From positions 1 through 64,000 of the forward strand of contig JASEEU010000007.1 of NCBI GenBank assembly GCA_030019445.1: a stretch of 64,000 nt of DNA, written 5' to 3'. Below the pieces are notes generated by a model, which saw nothing but the letters and a program-made list of their open reading frames with translations, ran no database searches and was not told the origin of the DNA. Below, one piece after another: positions 52,502 through 61,942 of the stretch (within the stretch, counting starts at the first letter, position 1; each line of letters opens with the position of its first letter). Position numbers and translations under genes: made by a program. The stretch is from Anaerosomatales bacterium (GTDB taxonomy: Bacteria; Actinomycetota; Coriobacteriia; Anaerosomatales; Anaerosomataceae).

Positions 52502-53419
52502 ATGGCGGCACTGCCGAAGGTGGACAAGATCTGGATGGACGGCGCGCTCGTCGACTGGGACGCCGCGCAGGTCCACGTACTCACCCACGCGCTCCACTAC
52601 GGCACCGCCGTGTTCGAGGGCATCCGCTGCTACGAGACCGGCGACGGCCCGGCCGTCTTCCGCCTGACCGAGCACATGGAGCGGTTCGAGCGCTCGGCGG
52701 CGATGCTGCTCATGGACCTGGGCTACACGGTCGAGCAGACCGTCGAAGCGGTCAAGGAGACCATCCGCGCGAACAAGCTCATGAGCTGCTACATCCGGCC
52801 GATCGCCTTCCGTGGCTACGGCGTGATGGGTCTTGATCCCATCCCAGCGCCGGTGAACGTCTCCATCGCGGTCTGGCCGTGGGGCACGTACCTCGGCGAG
52901 GACGCGCTCAAGCATGGGGTCGAGGTCGGCGTCTCAAGCTGGCGCCAGCGCACCGTCAACGCACACCCGCCCGCGATCAAGGCCTCGGCCAACTACCTGA
53001 ACTCCGCGCTCGCCCGCGTGGAGGCCAACCGCCACGGCTACAACGAGGCGATCATGCTCAACGAGGACGGCAAGGTCTGCGAGGGCACCGGCGAGAACAT
53101 CTTCGTGGTGAAGAAGGGCGTGCTGATGACGCCGCCCATCTCGGACGGCGTGCTCGAGGGCATCACGCGCGACTCGGTGATGACCATCGCCCGCGACCAG
53201 GGAATCGAGGTGCAGGAGCGCTCGCTCGTGCGCACCGACCTCTACACCGCCGACGAGATGTTCATGACCGGGTCGGCCGCCGAGGTCGTGCCGGTGCGCG
53301 CGGTCGATGGCCGCGTCATCGGGGACCCGGGGTCGGTCACGGTCGCGGTCCAGAAGGCGTTCTTCGACGCCGTCAGCGGGAAGAACCCGGCGTACTCGAG
53401 CTGGCTGGAGCACGTGTAG
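52502..53419 (+). CDS. ilvE: Branched-chain amino acid aminotransferase
   Basis: 305 residues. Class IV PLP fold: IWMDGALVDWDAAQVHVLTH, HYGTAVFEGIRCYET, the catalytic Lys in PAIKASANYLNSALA (near 160), EGTGENIFVVKKGVL and MTGSAAEVVPV. Final step for valine, leucine and isoleucine. ATG after GGAAGGGGAGG; a short seven-base inverted repeat CACCGCG/CGCGGTG lies in the gap after leuB. Confidence 0.95.
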   Translation: MAALPKVDKIWMDGALVDWDAAQVHVLTHALHYGTAVFEGIRCYETGDGPAVFRLTEHMERFERSAAMLLMDLGYTVEQTVEAVKETIRANKLMSCYIRPIAFRGYGVMGLDPIPAPVNVSIAVWPWGTYLGEDALKHGVEVGVSSWRQRTVNAHPPAIKASANYLNSALARVEANRHGYNEAIMLNEDGKVCEGTGENIFVVKKGVLMTPPISDGVLEGITRDSVMTIARDQGIEVQERSLVRTDLYTADEMFMTGSAAEVVPVRAVDGRVIGDPGSVTVAVQKAFFDAVSGKNPAYSSWLEHV

Positions 53420-53425
53420 GCGCGC

Positions 53426-55000
53426 ATGGTCACCCTCTACGACACCACGCTCAGGGACGGCACCCAGCGCGAGGGGCTCTCGCTCTCGGTGGAGGACAAG
53501 CTGCGCGTGGCGATGCGCCTCGACGACCTCGGCGTGCACTACATCGAGGGCGGTTTCCCCGGCTCCAACCCCAAGGACATCGAGTTCTTCGAGCGTGCGC
53601 GCACCCTGCGGCTTGCCAACGCGACGATCACCGCCTTCGGCGCCACGCGCCGCAAGGACGTGTCCGCCGAGGAGGACGAGGGCCTGCGGGCGCTGCTCGA
53701 CACGGGCTGCGAGGCGCTCTGCATCTTCGGCAAGGCGTGGCCGGTGCATGTCACCGAGACGCTGCGCACCACCCTCGACGAGAACCTCGCGATGGTGCGC
53801 GAGAGCGTCGCGTACCTCAAGGCCGCCGGTCGCACGGTGTTCTTCGACGCCGAGCACTTCTTCGACGGCTACGCTGACGATCCGGCCTACGCGACCGCGG
53901 TCTGCGTGGCCGCCGCGGAGGCGGGAGCGGATGCGGTCGTGCTCTGCGATACCAACGGCGGGACGCTCCCGCACGTGGTCGCGCGGGTGGTGGCCGAGAT
54001 GGCCGAGCGCGTGAGCGTGCCGCTCGGCATCCACGCGCACAACGACGGCGGCTGTGCGGTGGGCAACTCGCTCATCGCGGTCGCGTCGGGGTGCACGCAC
54101 GTCCAGGGCACCATGAACGGCTACGGCGAGCGTGCCGGCAACGCGGACCTCACGAGCATCATCCCCGCGCTCGTGCTCAAGATGGACGACGACTGCGTCT
54201 CGCATGACCAGCTCAGGCTGCTGACCGAGGTCTCGCACTTCGTCGCCGAGACCGCGAACCTCTCGCCCTTCCCACACCAGCCGTACGTGGGCATGAGCGC
54301 CTTCGCGCACAAGGGCGGGGTACACGCGAGCGCGGCCGCGCGTCTCGCCGCAGCCTATGAGCACATCGATCCCGCGGCGGTCGGCAACCTGGCGCGCGTC
54401 GTCATCAGCGAGCTCGCCGGTCGCGCGAGCCTCACGATGAAGGCCGCCGAGATGGGCATCGACCTCGCCGGCGACGCCGAGACCGTCTCGGCGGTGCTCG
54501 ACAGCATCAAGGAGCTCGAGCATCGCGGGTACTCCTTCGAGGCCGCGGACGCCTCGCTCGAGATCCTGCTGCGCAAGCGCCTCGGCGGGTACACGCCGTA
54601 CTTCAGGCTCGAGAGCTTCCGCTGCATCATGGAGAAGCGCGAGGACGGCCGCGTGATGACCGAGGCCACCATCAAGCTGCACGTCGAGGGTCACCGCTTC
54701 ATCGCCACCGCCGAGGGGAACGGCCCCGTGAACGCGCTCGACAAGGCGCTCCGGATCGCGATCGGCCGCTACTACCCGCACCTCGACGATATCGAGCTCA
54801 CGGACTTCAAGGTCCGCGTGCTGGACGAGAAGAAGGGCACCGGCGCGGTCACGCGCGTGCTCATCGAATCCGCAGACGGTGAGAAGAGCTGGGGCACCGT
54901 CGGCGTGTCCGAGAACATCATCGAGGCATCGTGGGAGGCGCTCGTCGACTCCATCGACTGGGGGCTTTCGCATCCCAGGCAGGAATCGGACCCCTCGTAG
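53426..55000 (+). CDS. cimA: (R)-citramalate synthase
   Basis: 524 residues, six bases after ilvE. HMGL-like barrel with LYDTTLRDGTQREGLSLSVE, YIEGGFPGSNPKD, LGIHAHNDGGCAVGNSLIAV and QGTMNGYGERAGNADLTS, then the LeuA-type regulatory domain (about 400-515). The TQREG and HNDGG forms and long length mark the CimA branch rather than LeuA. It condenses pyruvate and acetyl-CoA to citramalate, which LeuCD and LeuB turn into 2-ketobutyrate for isoleucine without threonine deaminase. Confidence 0.93.
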   Translation: MVTLYDTTLRDGTQREGLSLSVEDKLRVAMRLDDLGVHYIEGGFPGSNPKDIEFFERARTLRLANATITAFGATRRKDVSAEEDEGLRALLDTGCEALCIFGKAWPVHVTETLRTTLDENLAMVRESVAYLKAAGRTVFFDAEHFFDGYADDPAYATAVCVAAAEAGADAVVLCDTNGGTLPHVVARVVAEMAERVSVPLGIHAHNDGGCAVGNSLIAVASGCTHVQGTMNGYGERAGNADLTSIIPALVLKMDDDCVSHDQLRLLTEVSHFVAETANLSPFPHQPYVGMSAFAHKGGVHASAAARLAAAYEHIDPAAVGNLARVVISELAGRASLTMKAAEMGIDLAGDAETVSAVLDSIKELEHRGYSFEAADASLEILLRKRLGGYTPYFRLESFRCIMEKREDGRVMTEATIKLHVEGHRFIATAEGNGPVNALDKALRIAIGRYYPHLDDIELTDFKVRVLDEKKGTGAVTRVLIESADGEKSWGTVGVSENIIEASWEALVDSIDWGLSHPRQESDPS

Positions 55001-55051
55001 CAGAATCACCTCCGTGAGGACTTCGTTAACGCTTGCACAGGGAGGGCCTGC

Positions 55052-55801
55052 ATGAGGGTGGTGCGCATATGGCAGGACGAGGACGTCCGCTACGGCCTTG
55101 CCGATGAGTCCACAGTGACGCTCATCTCCGATGAGCCGTTCGCCGCCTGGGAGGCCGAAGGCATCGTCCCGCTGTCCAAGGCGCAGCTCCTTGCCCCCGT
55201 CATCCCCACCAAGATCGTGTGCGTGGGCGTGAACTACCGCGGCCATGCCGCCGAGATGGGCCACGAGCTCCCGCACGAGCCGGTCATCTTCATGAAACCG
55301 CCCACGGCGATCAACGGCCCGCAGGGCGAGATCCGTCTTCCCGAAGGCATCGAGGTCGTCGACTACGAGGCCGAGCTCGCCGCGGTCATCGGCCGGCGGA
55401 CGCACATGGTGCGCCCCGACGAGGCCGTCTCCCACGTGCTCGGCTTCCTGTGCGCCAACGACGTGACGTCCCGTGAGCTCCAGAAGCGTGACGGGCAGTG
55501 GACGCGCGCGAAAGGATTCGACACGTTCTGCCCGGTCGGCCCGTGGGTGGAGACCGATGTCGACCCGATGGACCTCACGATCGAGTCGCTCCTTAACGGC
55601 GAGGTGAAGCAGTCCGCACGCACCTCGGACATGATCTTCAACGTCTACGAGCTCGTGAGCTTCATCAGCGGCATCATGACGCTCCTGCCCGGTGACATCG
55701 TGCTCACCGGCACCCCGCAGGGCGTGGGCCCGATGAAGCGTGGCGACGTCGTCGAGGTCCGCATCGAGGGCATCGGCAGCCTCGTCAACCGCGTTGTCTG
55801 A
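55052..55801 (+). CDS. Fumarylacetoacetate hydrolase-family protein
   Basis: 249 residues. N-terminal small domain, then the FAH core: KIVCVGVNYRGHAAEMGHEL, IFMKPPTAINGPQGEI, the metal-binding VDYEAELAAVIGRR (near 105) and VLTGTPQGVGPMKRGDVVEV at the end. Members hydrolyse or decarboxylate 2-oxo acids such as oxaloacetate or acylpyruvates; the substrate cannot be fixed. Located after cimA with 51 bases between and may be independent. Confidence 0.88.
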   Translation: MRVVRIWQDEDVRYGLADESTVTLISDEPFAAWEAEGIVPLSKAQLLAPVIPTKIVCVGVNYRGHAAEMGHELPHEPVIFMKPPTAINGPQGEIRLPEGIEVVDYEAELAAVIGRRTHMVRPDEAVSHVLGFLCANDVTSRELQKRDGQWTRAKGFDTFCPVGPWVETDVDPMDLTIESLLNGEVKQSARTSDMIFNVYELVSFISGIMTLLPGDIVLTGTPQGVGPMKRGDVVEVRIEGIGSLVNRVV

Positions 55802-55927
55802 GACCTGCTCCCTGCGCCGTCGACCCCCTCCGTCCCTGTCTGCGTCCCGGATCCGCTTGACCTGAGTCAAGGCGACGGTGCCCGCTCGTCGGTAGCATGC
55901 AGTGCGATACCGACAGCGGAGGTTGCC

Positions 55928-56584
55928 GTGACCGAGACCACCAGAGCCGAGACGCCCACAGCCGAGGCCCAGGCTGCCGAGACGCGTTTCTCGTACTCCT
56001 ATGCGCAGCTCTACGCGTTCACGCTCGTGCTGTTCATCCCCGCCATCTGGCTCGTGGGTCTTCAGGACACCTACGCCTTCGACGCCCCGTACCTGGCGAC
56101 CATGACCATACCGCCGCTCGTCGCGTTCTTCGCGTCGGTCGTCGCGCACGAGGGCTGGACCGGGACGCGACAGATCGGCCGGAGCCTGCTGCTCGGCGCC
56201 TCGTCGATGGTCCTCGGCGGCGCCGTCTTCCTGAGCCTCGCCTGGCTCATCGCGTTCCTCGGCCCGGCGCTGGAATCGCGCGAATGGGGCGGCATCCAGC
56301 TCGGCATCGTGATCGTCTTCGGTCTGCTCGCGCTGCCGCTGCTCGTCACCGCCGCTCGCCAGGTGCGACCCGGCGGACGAGCGCGCGTCGCAACCGCCCT
56401 CGCGTGCGTCGCGGCGATCGCGGTGATCGCCGGCACCGCGTACCTCACGATGCGCGGCGGCAGCGTGCCCATCACCGAGACGCTGCGCAAGGACCAGGCT
56501 TCCTACCTGGTGGGTGCGGTGATCTGGTACATCCCGGCGTACGCGCTCGTCGGCACCGTCCTGCGGCGCGTGGGCGTCGTCTAG
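55928..56584 (+). CDS. Polytopic membrane protein, unknown function
   Basis: 218 residues, GTG start. An acidic Thr/Glu/Ala-rich N-terminus is followed by about six membrane segments (about 27-44, 56-70, 84-110, 121-140, 153-172 and 188-205). No family motif recognised. Confidence 0.6.
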   Translation: MTETTRAETPTAEAQAAETRFSYSYAQLYAFTLVLFIPAIWLVGLQDTYAFDAPYLATMTIPPLVAFFASVVAHEGWTGTRQIGRSLLLGASSMVLGGAVFLSLAWLIAFLGPALESREWGGIQLGIVIVFGLLALPLLVTAARQVRPGGRARVATALACVAAIAVIAGTAYLTMRGGSVPITETLRKDQASYLVGAVIWYIPAYALVGTVLRRVGVV

Positions 56585-56667
56585 AGGCGCTGCCGCCGGC
56601 GCCGACCGCCCATCGGAAAGCCCGACCCGCTCGGCCCGACCCGGCCCATCATGTGGTCCGGCGGTGC

Positions 56668-56693
56668 TAGGATGAACACATCATCTTGTGTTC
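56668..56693 (+). promoter_or_regulatory. -10 element and palindrome before the TrpR-like gene
   Basis: TAGGAT (56668-56673) is followed immediately by a perfect inverted repeat GAACACA-N6-TGTGTTC (56674-56693). An operator at the transcription start; the product of the next gene is the obvious candidate to bind it. It could also control dnaE, two bases beyond that gene. Confidence 0.5.
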
Positions 56694-56720
56694 GCCGAGG
56701 GACCGAGGAGCACCGTCGCC

Positions 56721-57035
56721 ATGTCCGCTGAACGCCTGCGCACGCCCGAGGTCGAGGCCCTCTGTGACGCCTTCGCGACGCTCACCGATGCCGAGGATGT
56801 CTACGCTTTCCTGCAGGATGTGTGCACGATCAGGGAGATCCAGGACATGGCCCAGCGGCTCGCGGTCGCGCGGATGCTCGCGGCCGGCGCGCACTACTCG
56901 GCCATCCAGGAAGCGACGGGGGCGAGCTCGACGACCATCTCGCGCGTGAGCCGGAGCCTGAACTACGGCGCGGACGGCTACGCGCGCGTCATCGGAGCGA
57001 TCGGCACGCTCGGCGGCGAGGGGGCGGCCGAGTAG
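56721..57035 (+). CDS. TrpR-like YerC/YecD-family regulator
   Basis: 104 residues from the ATG at 56721, ten bases after GAGGAG; the earlier GTG at 56688 overlaps the palindrome. TrpR-superfamily HTH: LQDVCTIREIQDMAQRLAVA, RMLAAGAHYSAIQEATGASS, TTISRVSRSLNYGADGY. YerC proteins are DNA-binding regulators of largely unknown targets. The stop lies one base before the dnaE start, so the two are co-transcribed. Confidence 0.88.
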   Translation: MSAERLRTPEVEALCDAFATLTDAEDVYAFLQDVCTIREIQDMAQRLAVARMLAAGAHYSAIQEATGASSTTISRVSRSLNYGADGYARVIGAIGTLGGEGAAE

Positions 57036-57036
57036 C

Positions 57037-60000
57037 ATGAGCTCGTTCGTGCACCTGCACACGCACTCCGAATACTCGATGCTCGACGGGCACGCCAAGA
57101 TCGAGGCGCTGCTCGACCGTGCGTGGGAGCTCGACATGCCGGCCATCGCGCTCACCGACCATGGCGTCATGTTCGGCGCCGTCGAGTTCTACAAGGCGGC
57201 GACGCGCGGCAACCCCAAGACCGGCCGACCGCCGATCAAGCCCATCATCGGGTGCGAGATCTACTTCACACCCGACTCGCGCACCAAGCGCGACGGCAAG
57301 CCCAACCTCTACCACCTCCTGCTGCTCGCCAAGAACGAGACCGGCTACCGGAATCTCATGGCGATGGTCTCCGAGGCGTGGACGAGCGGCTTCTACTACA
57401 AGCCGCAGGTCGACCTCGAGCTGCTCGAGTCCTTCTCGGAAGGGCTCATCGCCACCTCGGCCTGTATGAGCGGGATCATCTCGAAGTCGTTCGAGTTCGG
57501 ACAGGCGGACGAGGCACGGCGGTGGGCCGAGACGTACGCGCGCATCTTCCCGGGCGACTTCTACCTCGAGGTCCAGAACCAGGGGATCACCGCCGACAAC
57601 GGCGTCACCCAGTCCGACCTCAACCGCGCGCTGGCCGAGCTCGGCCGCGAGCTCGGGCTGCCGCTCGTCGGCACCAACGATATCCACTATGTGCGCGCCG
57701 ATGACGCGCAGGCCCAGGACATGCTCGTCTGCATCCAGACCGGCCGCACCGTCGACGACGAGAGCCGGCTCAAGTTCTCCTCGGACCAGTTCTTCCTGAA
57801 GTCCGCGGGCGAGATGGGCACCGCGCTCGCCGGCTACGAGGAGGCGATCGCGAGCACGCTCGAGATCGCGGAGCGCTGCGAGCTCGACCTCGAGTTCGAC
57901 CGGATCATCCTGCCGGTCTTCGACGTCCCGCTCGGCAAGACCGAGGATGAGCACCTGCGCGACGAGTGTCTCGCCGGCCTTGCGCGGCGCTACGGCGAGC
58001 CGGTGCCCGGCGAAGCGCTCGAGCGGCTCGAGACCGAGCTCGAGGTGATCACGAGCAAGGGCCTCTCGGCGTACTTCCTGATCGTCGCCGACTTCGTGCA
58101 GTGGGCCAAGCACAACGGCATCGGCGTCGGACCGGGCCGCGGCAGCGCCGCCGGGTCGATCATCTCCTACGCGCTCGGCATCACCAACCTCGACCCCATC
58201 GAGCACGGGCTGCTGTTCGAGCGCTTCCTGAATCCCGAGCGGACCGAGATGCCCGATATCGATATCGACTTCGATGACGAGCGTCGCGGCGAGGTCATCG
58301 AGTACGTGCGCCGCAAGTACGGCGAGGACAAGGTCGCGCAGGTCGTCACGTACTCGACGATGAAGGCGCGCGCCGCCATCCGCGACGCCGGGCGGGTGCT
58401 CGGCTATCCGTTCGGCGTGCCCGACAAGGTCGCCAAGCAGATCCAGGACGACCCCAAGGCGACCATCGCCGGATCGCTCGCCGCCAACCCCGAACTGCGT
58501 GCGGAGTACGAGGCGGGCGGCGACACACAGCGTATCGTCGATGCCGCCAAGGCGCTCGAGGGCCGCGTCCGCGGCGAGGGCGTGCACGCCGCGGCCGTCG
58601 TCATCTGCCGCGATCCGCTCAACTACCACACGCCCGTCAAGCTCGACACCAAGGGCGGCTCGGTCATCACCCAGTACGAGGGCACGGTCATCGCCGAGCT
58701 CGGCCTGCTCAAGATGGACTTCCTCGGCCTCAGGACGCTCACCGTGATCGCCAAGGCCGTGCAGGCCATCAAGGAGCACCACGGCGTCGAGATCGACATC
58801 GAGAACATCCCGATGGACGATGCCGAGACGTTCAAGCTCCTGCAGCGCGCGGACACCGACGGCGTCTTCCAGGTGGAGTCGCCCGGCATGAAGCGCGTGC
58901 TGCGCGACCTGAAGCCCACCGTGTTCGCGGACATCGTCGCCGTCGTCGCGCTCTACCGGCCGGGCCCCATGGACTCCATCCCGGACTTCTGCGCGCGCAA
59001 ACACGGGCGCAAGCAGATCACGTACTACGACGACCGCATCAAGCACATCCTGGAGGAGACGTACGGCGCCATCGTCTACCAGGAGCAGGCGATGCGCATC
59101 ACGATGGAGATGGGCGGCTTCTCGGCGGCCAAAGCGGACAAGCTCCGCAAGGGCATGGGCAAGAAGATCATGGCCATCGTCGACGCGCTCAAGCCCGAGT
59201 TCATCGAGGGCGCGGTCGAACGCGGCTACGACCGGCGCCTGGCCGAGAAGGTCTGGAGCGACATCGAGAAGTTCGGCGAGTACGCCTTCAACAAGAGCCA
59301 CGCCGCGGCGTACGGCCTCGTGTCGTACCAGACCGCGTACCTCAAGGCGCACTACCCGCTGGAGTACATGGCGGCGGTGCTCACGAGCTACACCGGCAAG
59401 TCCGAGACGATCGTCCGCTACATCGCGGCCTGCAACAACGCGGGCATCAAGGTCCTGCCGCCGGACGTGAACTCCTCGGGCAGGGACTTCACCGCCGTCG
59501 GTGACGCGATCCGCTTCGGGTTGGCGGGCATCCGCAACGTCGGCGAGGGCGTCGTGGAGACGATCGTCGCCGAGCGCAAGGCGGGCGGGCCGTTCGCGTC
59601 CCTGCACGACTTCCTGGCGCGCGTCGATCTGCGGCAGCTCAACAAGAAGACGGTCGAGGCGCTCATAAAGGCCGGCGCGTTCGACTCCACCGGCTACACG
59701 CGCCGCCAGCTGTTCGAGCTCATGGACAGCGCGGTGGACGCCGCTCTCAAGCGCCAGAAGGACGCCGAGTGCGGCCAGACGTCGATGTTCGACCTCTTCG
59801 CTCCCGAAGAGCACGGGCTTGCCGACCACGTCCCGCCGCCGGATGGCGTCGAGTGGGAGAAGGGCGTCAAGCTCGCGTTCGAGAAGGAGATGCTCGGCAT
59901 CTACGTGAGCGACCACCCGCTTGCCGACATAGCCGAGACGATCAAGGCCGCGCGCAGCGCCTCGCTCGGCGACACCGAGGCGCTCAAAGACGGCACCGTC

Positions 60001-60501
60001 GGGTGGTTCGCGGGCATCGTGACCAAGACCGAACGGATCGCCACACGCCAGGGCAAGCTCATGGGGACGTTCGTGATCGAGGACCTCGAAGGCTCGATTG
60101 ACGGCGTCCTCTTCCCGCAGGCGTACGACCGGCTCCGAGATGTGATCGTCGAAGACGCCGTGATCCGCGTGAAGGCCAAGGTGGAGGACTCGGACCGCGG
60201 CCGCAAGCTCATCGTGCAGGAGGCCGAGCAGCTCGACGCCGAGGGCCGGTTCGCCGCCCCGCCGCGGACCCTCTGGGTGCGGGCCGACATGAGACTGCTC
60301 GCCAACGGCCTGGGCGCCCGGTTCAAGGCGATACTCGAGCGCCATCCGGGGAACGACTACGTGTGTCTGGAGCTTGCCAACGGTGACGGCCGCCCCAAGA
60401 AGGGGAGGATGCCCGGCGAGTACCGGGTGGACGCCGCGTCGTCGGCGCTGCACGCCGAGCTCAAGGAGCTGCTCGGTGAAGGGTCGGTCTGGGAGGGCTG
60501 A
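57037..60501 (+). CDS. dnaE: DNA polymerase III alpha subunit
   Basis: 1,154 residues. N-terminal PHP domain (FVHLHTHSEYSMLDGHAKIE, ALTDHGVMFGAVEFYKAA), palm with GVGPGRGSAAGSIISYALGI (near 365) and the catalytic aspartates in MPDIDIDFDDERRGE (near 404), fingers, tandem HhH (LRQLNKKTVEALIKAGAFDS), and a C-terminal OB domain (about 985-1060, GWFAGIVTKTERIATRQGKL). DnaE1 type, replicative. PHP His and Asp residues look intact, so proofreading by PHP is possible. Confidence 0.97.
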   Translation: MSSFVHLHTHSEYSMLDGHAKIEALLDRAWELDMPAIALTDHGVMFGAVEFYKAATRGNPKTGRPPIKPIIGCEIYFTPDSRTKRDGKPNLYHLLLLAKNETGYRNLMAMVSEAWTSGFYYKPQVDLELLESFSEGLIATSACMSGIISKSFEFGQADEARRWAETYARIFPGDFYLEVQNQGITADNGVTQSDLNRALAELGRELGLPLVGTNDIHYVRADDAQAQDMLVCIQTGRTVDDESRLKFSSDQFFLKSAGEMGTALAGYEEAIASTLEIAERCELDLEFDRIILPVFDVPLGKTEDEHLRDECLAGLARRYGEPVPGEALERLETELEVITSKGLSAYFLIVADFVQWAKHNGIGVGPGRGSAAGSIISYALGITNLDPIEHGLLFERFLNPERTEMPDIDIDFDDERRGEVIEYVRRKYGEDKVAQVVTYSTMKARAAIRDAGRVLGYPFGVPDKVAKQIQDDPKATIAGSLAANPELRAEYEAGGDTQRIVDAAKALEGRVRGEGVHAAAVVICRDPLNYHTPVKLDTKGGSVITQYEGTVIAELGLLKMDFLGLRTLTVIAKAVQAIKEHHGVEIDIENIPMDDAETFKLLQRADTDGVFQVESPGMKRVLRDLKPTVFADIVAVVALYRPGPMDSIPDFCARKHGRKQITYYDDRIKHILEETYGAIVYQEQAMRITMEMGGFSAAKADKLRKGMGKKIMAIVDALKPEFIEGAVERGYDRRLAEKVWSDIEKFGEYAFNKSHAAAYGLVSYQTAYLKAHYPLEYMAAVLTSYTGKSETIVRYIAACNNAGIKVLPPDVNSSGRDFTAVGDAIRFGLAGIRNVGEGVVETIVAERKAGGPFASLHDFLARVDLRQLNKKTVEALIKAGAFDSTGYTRRQLFELMDSAVDAALKRQKDAECGQTSMFDLFAPEEHGLADHVPPPDGVEWEKGVKLAFEKEMLGIYVSDHPLADIAETIKAARSASLGDTEALKDGTVGWFAGIVTKTERIATRQGKLMGTFVIEDLEGSIDGVLFPQAYDRLRDVIVEDAVIRVKAKVEDSDRGRKLIVQEAEQLDAEGRFAAPPRTLWVRADMRLLANGLGARFKAILERHPGNDYVCLELANGDGRPKKGRMPGEYRVDAASSALHAELKELLGEGSVWEG

Positions 60502-60514
60502 CGCGGCGCGGTGC

Positions 60515-60542
60515 TTGACCGGGCCGCGCGCACTGGTATACT
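60515..60542 (+). promoter_or_regulatory. Promoter of the his operon
   Basis: -35 TTGACC (60515-60520), 16-base spacer, -10 TATACT (60537-60542), about 125 bases before hisZ. The leader between (60550-60667) has GC-rich repeats, but I recognise no attenuator or T-box. Confidence 0.7.
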
Positions 60543-60667
60543 CCATTACTGCATCACTCTAGCGTAGTAAAGCACGCATGAGCGTTGGGACAGCAGACTC
60601 CGGGACGGATGACCGCACGGGCGTGAGCGGTGCGTTCGATGCGAGGACCGGGTGGAGGTAGCAGGCG

Positions 60668-61942
60668 ATGCGTCCAGTGACACCACGGGGCTTCCGTGAC
60701 GTGCTCTTCCAGGAGGCGGCCGAGCGCGAGGCCGCGAGTGCGGCGATCACCGCGGTCTTCGACGCATGGGGCTACCGCCCGGTCGAGACGCCGGTCGTCG
60801 AGGGCTATGCGACGCTCGAGGCGGCTGTCGGCAAGGCGCTCGAGACCACCGCGTTCCGCCTGTTCGACATGGACGGCAGCCTGCTCGCGCTGCGCCCCGA
60901 GATGACCGTCCCGCTCGCGCGGCTGGCGGCGTCCCGACTCGCGGGCGAGCCGGGTCCGCACCGGATGCGCTACGTCACCGAGGTCTTCCGCGAACAGGCG
61001 TCGCTGCGCGGCCAGGCGCGCCAGTTCACCCAGGCGGGCGTCGAGCTTATCGGCGCGGCGGGAGCCGCTGCCGATGCCGAGGTCGTCGCGCTGCTCGTCG
61101 AAGCGCTCGAGGCGGCCGGTCTCGGCGACTTCACCGTGGGCATCGGCACGGTGCGCCTGCTGCGCGGTCTCATCGATGCCGCACGCATGCCCGAGGCGTG
61201 GGGCCGGGGCGTCACCGACGCGGCGCACGAGCGCAACCTGGTCGAGCTCGACCGCCTCTCGGCGGAAGACGGCGTCCCGGATGCGGTGGGTGAAGCGCTG
61301 CGCCGCGTGCCGCGGCTGCGCGGCGGGGTGGACGTGATCGACGCCGCCGGGGAGATCGCGGCGCTCTGCGGTTGCGGCGACGTGCTGACGGAGTTCCGCG
61401 AGCTCTACGCGCTGCTGGATGCCGCGGGGCACGCCGCCCGCGTCACCGTGGACTTCGGGGTCATGCGCTCGTTCGACTACTACACGGGGCTCGTGCTCGA
61501 GGCGTACGCGCCCGGTCTGGGGCTCTCGCTCGGCGGCGGCGGTCGCTACGATCGCGTCCTCGCCGAGTTCGATGCTCCGGCACCCGCCGCGGGCTTCGCC
61601 GTCGGTATCGAGCGACTGATGATCGCGCTGGCCGAGCAGGGCGCCACGCCGTGCATACGGCCGCTCGACGCTGTGCTCGGCGGCGGCGACGCGCCCGCGG
61701 TCTTCTCGGCGGCTCGTCGGCTGCGCGAGGCCGGCTGGCGCGTCCGGCTGGCGGTCGGGCGCGACGGTCTCGACCTCGTCCGTGAAGCCGAGCGCGTGCA
61801 GGCCGAGGAAGCGCTCGTCGCCGAAGCCGGCCGGGTCGTGCGGCTCGACCGCGCCGGCGAGCCGGCACTGCCGCTGGAGACCCCCACGCCGGCGCCGCCG
61901 GCCGCGACGTGGGGCGATCGCGAGCGGGGGGAGCGGCGATGA
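60668..61942 (+). CDS. hisZ: ATP phosphoribosyltransferase regulatory subunit
   Basis: 424 residues; ATG with GGTGGAGG upstream. HisRS-like catalytic core: TPRGFRDVLFQEAAEREAAS, motif 2 region RMRYVTEVFREQASLRGQAR with QAGVELIGAAG, VMRSFDYYTGLVLEAYAPGL and LGGGGRYDRVLAEF. It lacks a typical anticodon-binding domain and is followed by short-form hisG, so it is HisZ rather than a synthetase. The C-terminal 90 residues are an Ala/Arg-rich extension. It activates HisG and carries histidine feedback. Confidence 0.92.
   Translation: MRPVTPRGFRDVLFQEAAEREAASAAITAVFDAWGYRPVETPVVEGYATLEAAVGKALETTAFRLFDMDGSLLALRPEMTVPLARLAASRLAGEPGPHRMRYVTEVFREQASLRGQARQFTQAGVELIGAAGAAADAEVVALLVEALEAAGLGDFTVGIGTVRLLRGLIDAARMPEAWGRGVTDAAHERNLVELDRLSAEDGVPDAVGEALRRVPRLRGGVDVIDAAGEIAALCGCGDVLTEFRELYALLDAAGHAARVTVDFGVMRSFDYYTGLVLEAYAPGLGLSLGGGGRYDRVLAEFDAPAPAAGFAVGIERLMIALAEQGATPCIRPLDAVLGGGDAPAVFSAARRLREAGWRVRLAVGRDGLDLVREAERVQAEEALVAEAGRVVRLDRAGEPALPLETPTPAPPAATWGDRERGERR

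Noticed and set aside
52934-56149. 1,071-codon open frame on the minus strand
   Set aside because: Spans antisense to ilvE, cimA and the FAH gene, with no recognisable motif.
56989-60546. 1,185-codon open frame on the minus strand opposite dnaE
   Set aside because: Fully antisense to the clear dnaE gene; rich in Arg, Asp, Val and His as expected from reverse reading of GC-rich codons.
60550-60667. his leader as T-box or histidine attenuator
   Set aside because: No T-box sequence and no run of His codons in a leader peptide could be found.
60668-61942. Gene read as histidyl-tRNA synthetase
   Set aside because: It directly precedes and overlaps short-form hisG and lacks a clear anticodon-binding domain, so HisZ is the better call.
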